NCBI GenBank assembly: GCA_001466705.2 | Contig: LATX02000001.1 | Coordinates: 1,426,001-1,490,000, forward strand | DNA from: Moniliophthora roreri | Lineage: Eukaryota; Basidiomycota; Agaricomycetes; Agaricales; Marasmiaceae | Direction: 5' to 3' | DNA: 64,000 nucleotides | In this document: positions 62,127 through 64,000 of the stretch, one piece after another | How the letters are laid out: the number at the start of each line of letters is the position of its first letter | How positions within the stretch are numbered: the stretch's first letter is position 1 | Position numbers and translations under genes: made by a program | The notes under the pieces: generated by a model | The model's input: the letters and a program-made list of their open reading frames with translations, nothing else | Databases searched by the model: none | Told to the model about the DNA's origin: nothing

Positions 62127-63299
62127 CTAATGCCACATGTCTCCGATATGACTATCATCCAACGCTAATACAGGTTGAAGGCTCCTGAGAGCTTCATAGT
62201 CATTTATACCCCCGGATCCATTAGCTAAAGCCAAGGTAAGGGCGGCAATCGCTTTCTCTGAACGAGACGACAGTATTGCTGGAGAGGAAGGTTGATCATT
62301 GACAGGACCAGGAAAAGATAATGCCATTCCAGAAGAGTTGGAGGGATCGGATCCTAACGCCACGCAAGATGGCAAGGAATTCGGTAATGGGAAGGGTTGA
62401 GAGTGCAGCGTGTGAGTGCTCGTGTACTGCGGGTCATTTATATGCTCTTCGTCTGACATATCCAATGAACTACAAGACGAAGAACAACGTTCGCTTCCAG
62501 GAGCAGACCGTGCCCTAATCTGTTCGGAGTCTGAAGACCGACCTCGAACAGCTCGAGAAAAGGGGTGGGAAATTTCACTGGAATACATCTGGATGTCGAC
62601 GTCGTCATCGGAGTCATTTTGGGTAGCAGCCAGTTTCCTACTGGGCAATATAAGAGAGGAGCGTTTCCTCCCTCGTTTCTGGGCATCCTTGACTTTTTTG
62701 TACGCGCCTGATCTCGACCGTGACTGTTCATAGTCTCGCATGCGCGACACGAAACCAATTCCGTTCTCCATTACACTCCGTTGCAACTCCCAAAACGCGT
62801 TAGATCGAAGTCGAGTTAGCTCCACATAAGATGGGGGCGCGTCCTGATGGCTATCAGGATTGTATGCAGGGGCAGTGCTAGATGATCCGTGCCGTGAACG
62901 GTTCTTATTGTAAGGGAAGAGGTGAAACTCGGCAGAAGTAGCAGCGAATGCAGGCGTCGAAGTGGGAGCACTAGCCATGATACAGTCGTCGCTCGCCATT
63001 TCGTGGTCATCATGTATGCCATCGTTCGAGCTGAAAGCAGAGGACTAGAAAAAAGCAGGCAGATTAGAAGGCGATGGCGTCACTGAAAGGATGTAGTACT
63101 CAGTACTCACCAATGTACTTCTCCTCCGTCTTTTTGTCTTGCATACTTCAAGATCCCTTTTGGGTATGATTTTGGAATCAGAACTATAGAACGAGTTGAA
63201 ATTCGCCCTCCTGGAAGAGTCGGTTGAAGCGCGATGAGATGAAGCGGTCGAGGTGGACTGCGATCTTCGACGATAATGAGAAGGTCTCTGGGCAAACAT
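62127..63299 (-). CDS. Unknown basic/serine-rich protein
   Basis: Two exons (63299-63111 and 63044-62127) total 1107 nt, giving 368 residues. The first 65 residues are Arg/Ser-rich and end in a strong nuclear-localisation-like patch (KTKRRRRSTL). A moderately ordered middle segment, SYVELTRLRSNAFWELQRSV and GIGFVSRMRDYEQSRSRS, is probably the conserved core. A second basic patch (AQKRGRKRSS), a phospho-type Ser/Asp region (SDSEQIRARSAPGSERC) and a C-terminal helix (EKAIAALTLALANG) follow. I do not recognise the family. Composition suggests a nuclear regulator. An upstream GTG exists in frame, but the ATG at 63299 is the natural start. Confidence 0.72.
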
Positions 63300-63699
63300 T
63301 TGAGAAGATGGAGGCAATTCCACAGCAGACGACGCCGTGGTGAGGACCGTGAAGGTAAAACTGAAGAAAGCTGGTCTATCCTCCTTACTAAACCTATTTC
63401 ATCACAAATCTTTGAAATCAAAACATTTCTTTTCCCGGAACGTCCATCTTCACACAGATCTCAGGCAATTCTCTGATTCCGTTTGGGTCATTCCAATCGC
63501 TCCCGCAATGGCGACAACTCCCGACGATGACACTCGCTGATTGAATACGTATAAGGCAAGAAACTTGTGACTAATGCGGTTTCGGGATCAGATATGCACC
63601 GCAACTTTCTACTCTATCTAGGAATCGCGACCAAACGCCGTTCTTCATTGCACTCGTGCATGACAAGGCGAAACCTAGGGTGCTGTATGTGCCGAATCC
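63300..63699. other. Spacer near right edge
   Basis: About 400 bases upstream of the unknown basic/serine-rich gene should contain its promoter. I found no supported coding frame, TATA box or repeat. Confidence 0.4.
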
Positions 63700-64000
63700 C
63701 GATCGAGTTGGTTAGAGGCTTGATTCTGGTATAAACGAGACCAAGGCTTACGGCAATCGTGTCACTGCATTGCCCCTGTCGATGCATAGTCTGACCAAGA
63801 ACTGGTGAGGGCTGAATAGATCGGAAACTGGGAAAGTACGCTCACCAGCTCCAGGAGTTGAGAAACCATGGGACCGAGCCTCTCCTTTAGTATCCACTGA
63901 TAGCATCCGGGCTGCACATTGTCCTGCAGCAAGGACTTGAGGCCAACCAAAAGGTTTGTGGACCATGGCGATGCTGTCAAGTAAAGAGCTGGATGCGGTT
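63700..64000 (-). CDS. Possible partial gene at the right edge
   Basis: On the minus strand an open stretch runs from the window edge to about 63847. A 44-nt intron with good ends (GTGAGC..CACCAG) may follow, then a short exon ending at a GTAAGC donor near 63751. Two frames stay open across the first part (one reads PFGWPQVLAAGQCAARM, the other NLLVGLKSLLQDNVQPG), so the product cannot be decided. The splice-like pattern is the only support. Confidence 0.25.

Overview
The window is nuclear DNA from a filamentous basidiomycete, most likely an Agaricomycete. The evidence is about 28 intron-rich protein genes on both strands, introns mostly 47-60 nt long with GT..AG ends and a CTNAC-type branch site, very short spacers, and several protein families whose closest remembered relatives are mushroom proteins (an SRF1-like membrane protein, a DUF6697-like protein, a multi-LIM protein, an extracellular double cupredoxin). 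I saw no transposon, rRNA, tRNA, CRISPR or virus-like sequence. No recognisable multi-gene 'system' stands out: this looks like ordinary core chromosome, and the unusual things are mainly in gene structure.

Layout. 1-5 kb: 3' end of an adenylate-forming enzyme, an XRCC2-like RecA paralogue and a coiled-coil protein. 5-10 kb: ribosome-biogenesis factor SLX9, an SLC35F5-type transporter and an SRF1-like membrane protein. 10-15.7 kb: a serine-rich coiled-coil protein and a damaged-looking DUF6697-like locus. 15.7-21 kb: pyruvate dehydrogenase E2, exosome CSL4 and NudE. 21.6-28 kb: a DHX29-type RNA helicase diverging from ribosomal protein eS28. 28.5-38.9 kb: fumarase, the INO80 ATPase, lipoyl synthase and CMC1. 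39-45.7 kb: PEX11, a GT8 glycosyltransferase, KAE1, a FAM192A/Fyv6-domain protein and the spliceosome protein ESS2. 45.9-54.1 kb: a GPI-type double cupredoxin, a SAP-domain protein, cytochrome b2 (L-lactate dehydrogenase) and an MBD4-type glycosylase. 54.5-64 kb: a multi-LIM protein, a seven-helix membrane protein, a J-domain protein and an unknown basic/serine-rich protein.

Functional links. Several neighbours serve mitochondrial carbon metabolism: lipoyl synthase makes the cofactor carried by the E2 protein in the same window, and fumarase, cytochrome b2 and CMC1 act in the TCA cycle or respiratory chain. Others serve RNA and translation (SLX9, CSL4, DHX29, eS28, KAE1, ESS2) or chromatin and DNA repair (INO80, XRCC2-like, MBD4-like). 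Many genes are paired head to head over 80-220 bp, implying shared promoters, or tail to tail over as little as 9 bp.

The strongest unusual signal is splicing. Seven introns must use a GC donor to keep conserved proteins in frame, at least two introns appear to be only 28 nt long, one coding exon is 10 nt, and in two genes the first coding exon is the ATG alone. Exon coordinates were reconstructed by hand from splice signals, reading frame and family conservation. Where total coding length was checked and is a multiple of three, I say so.
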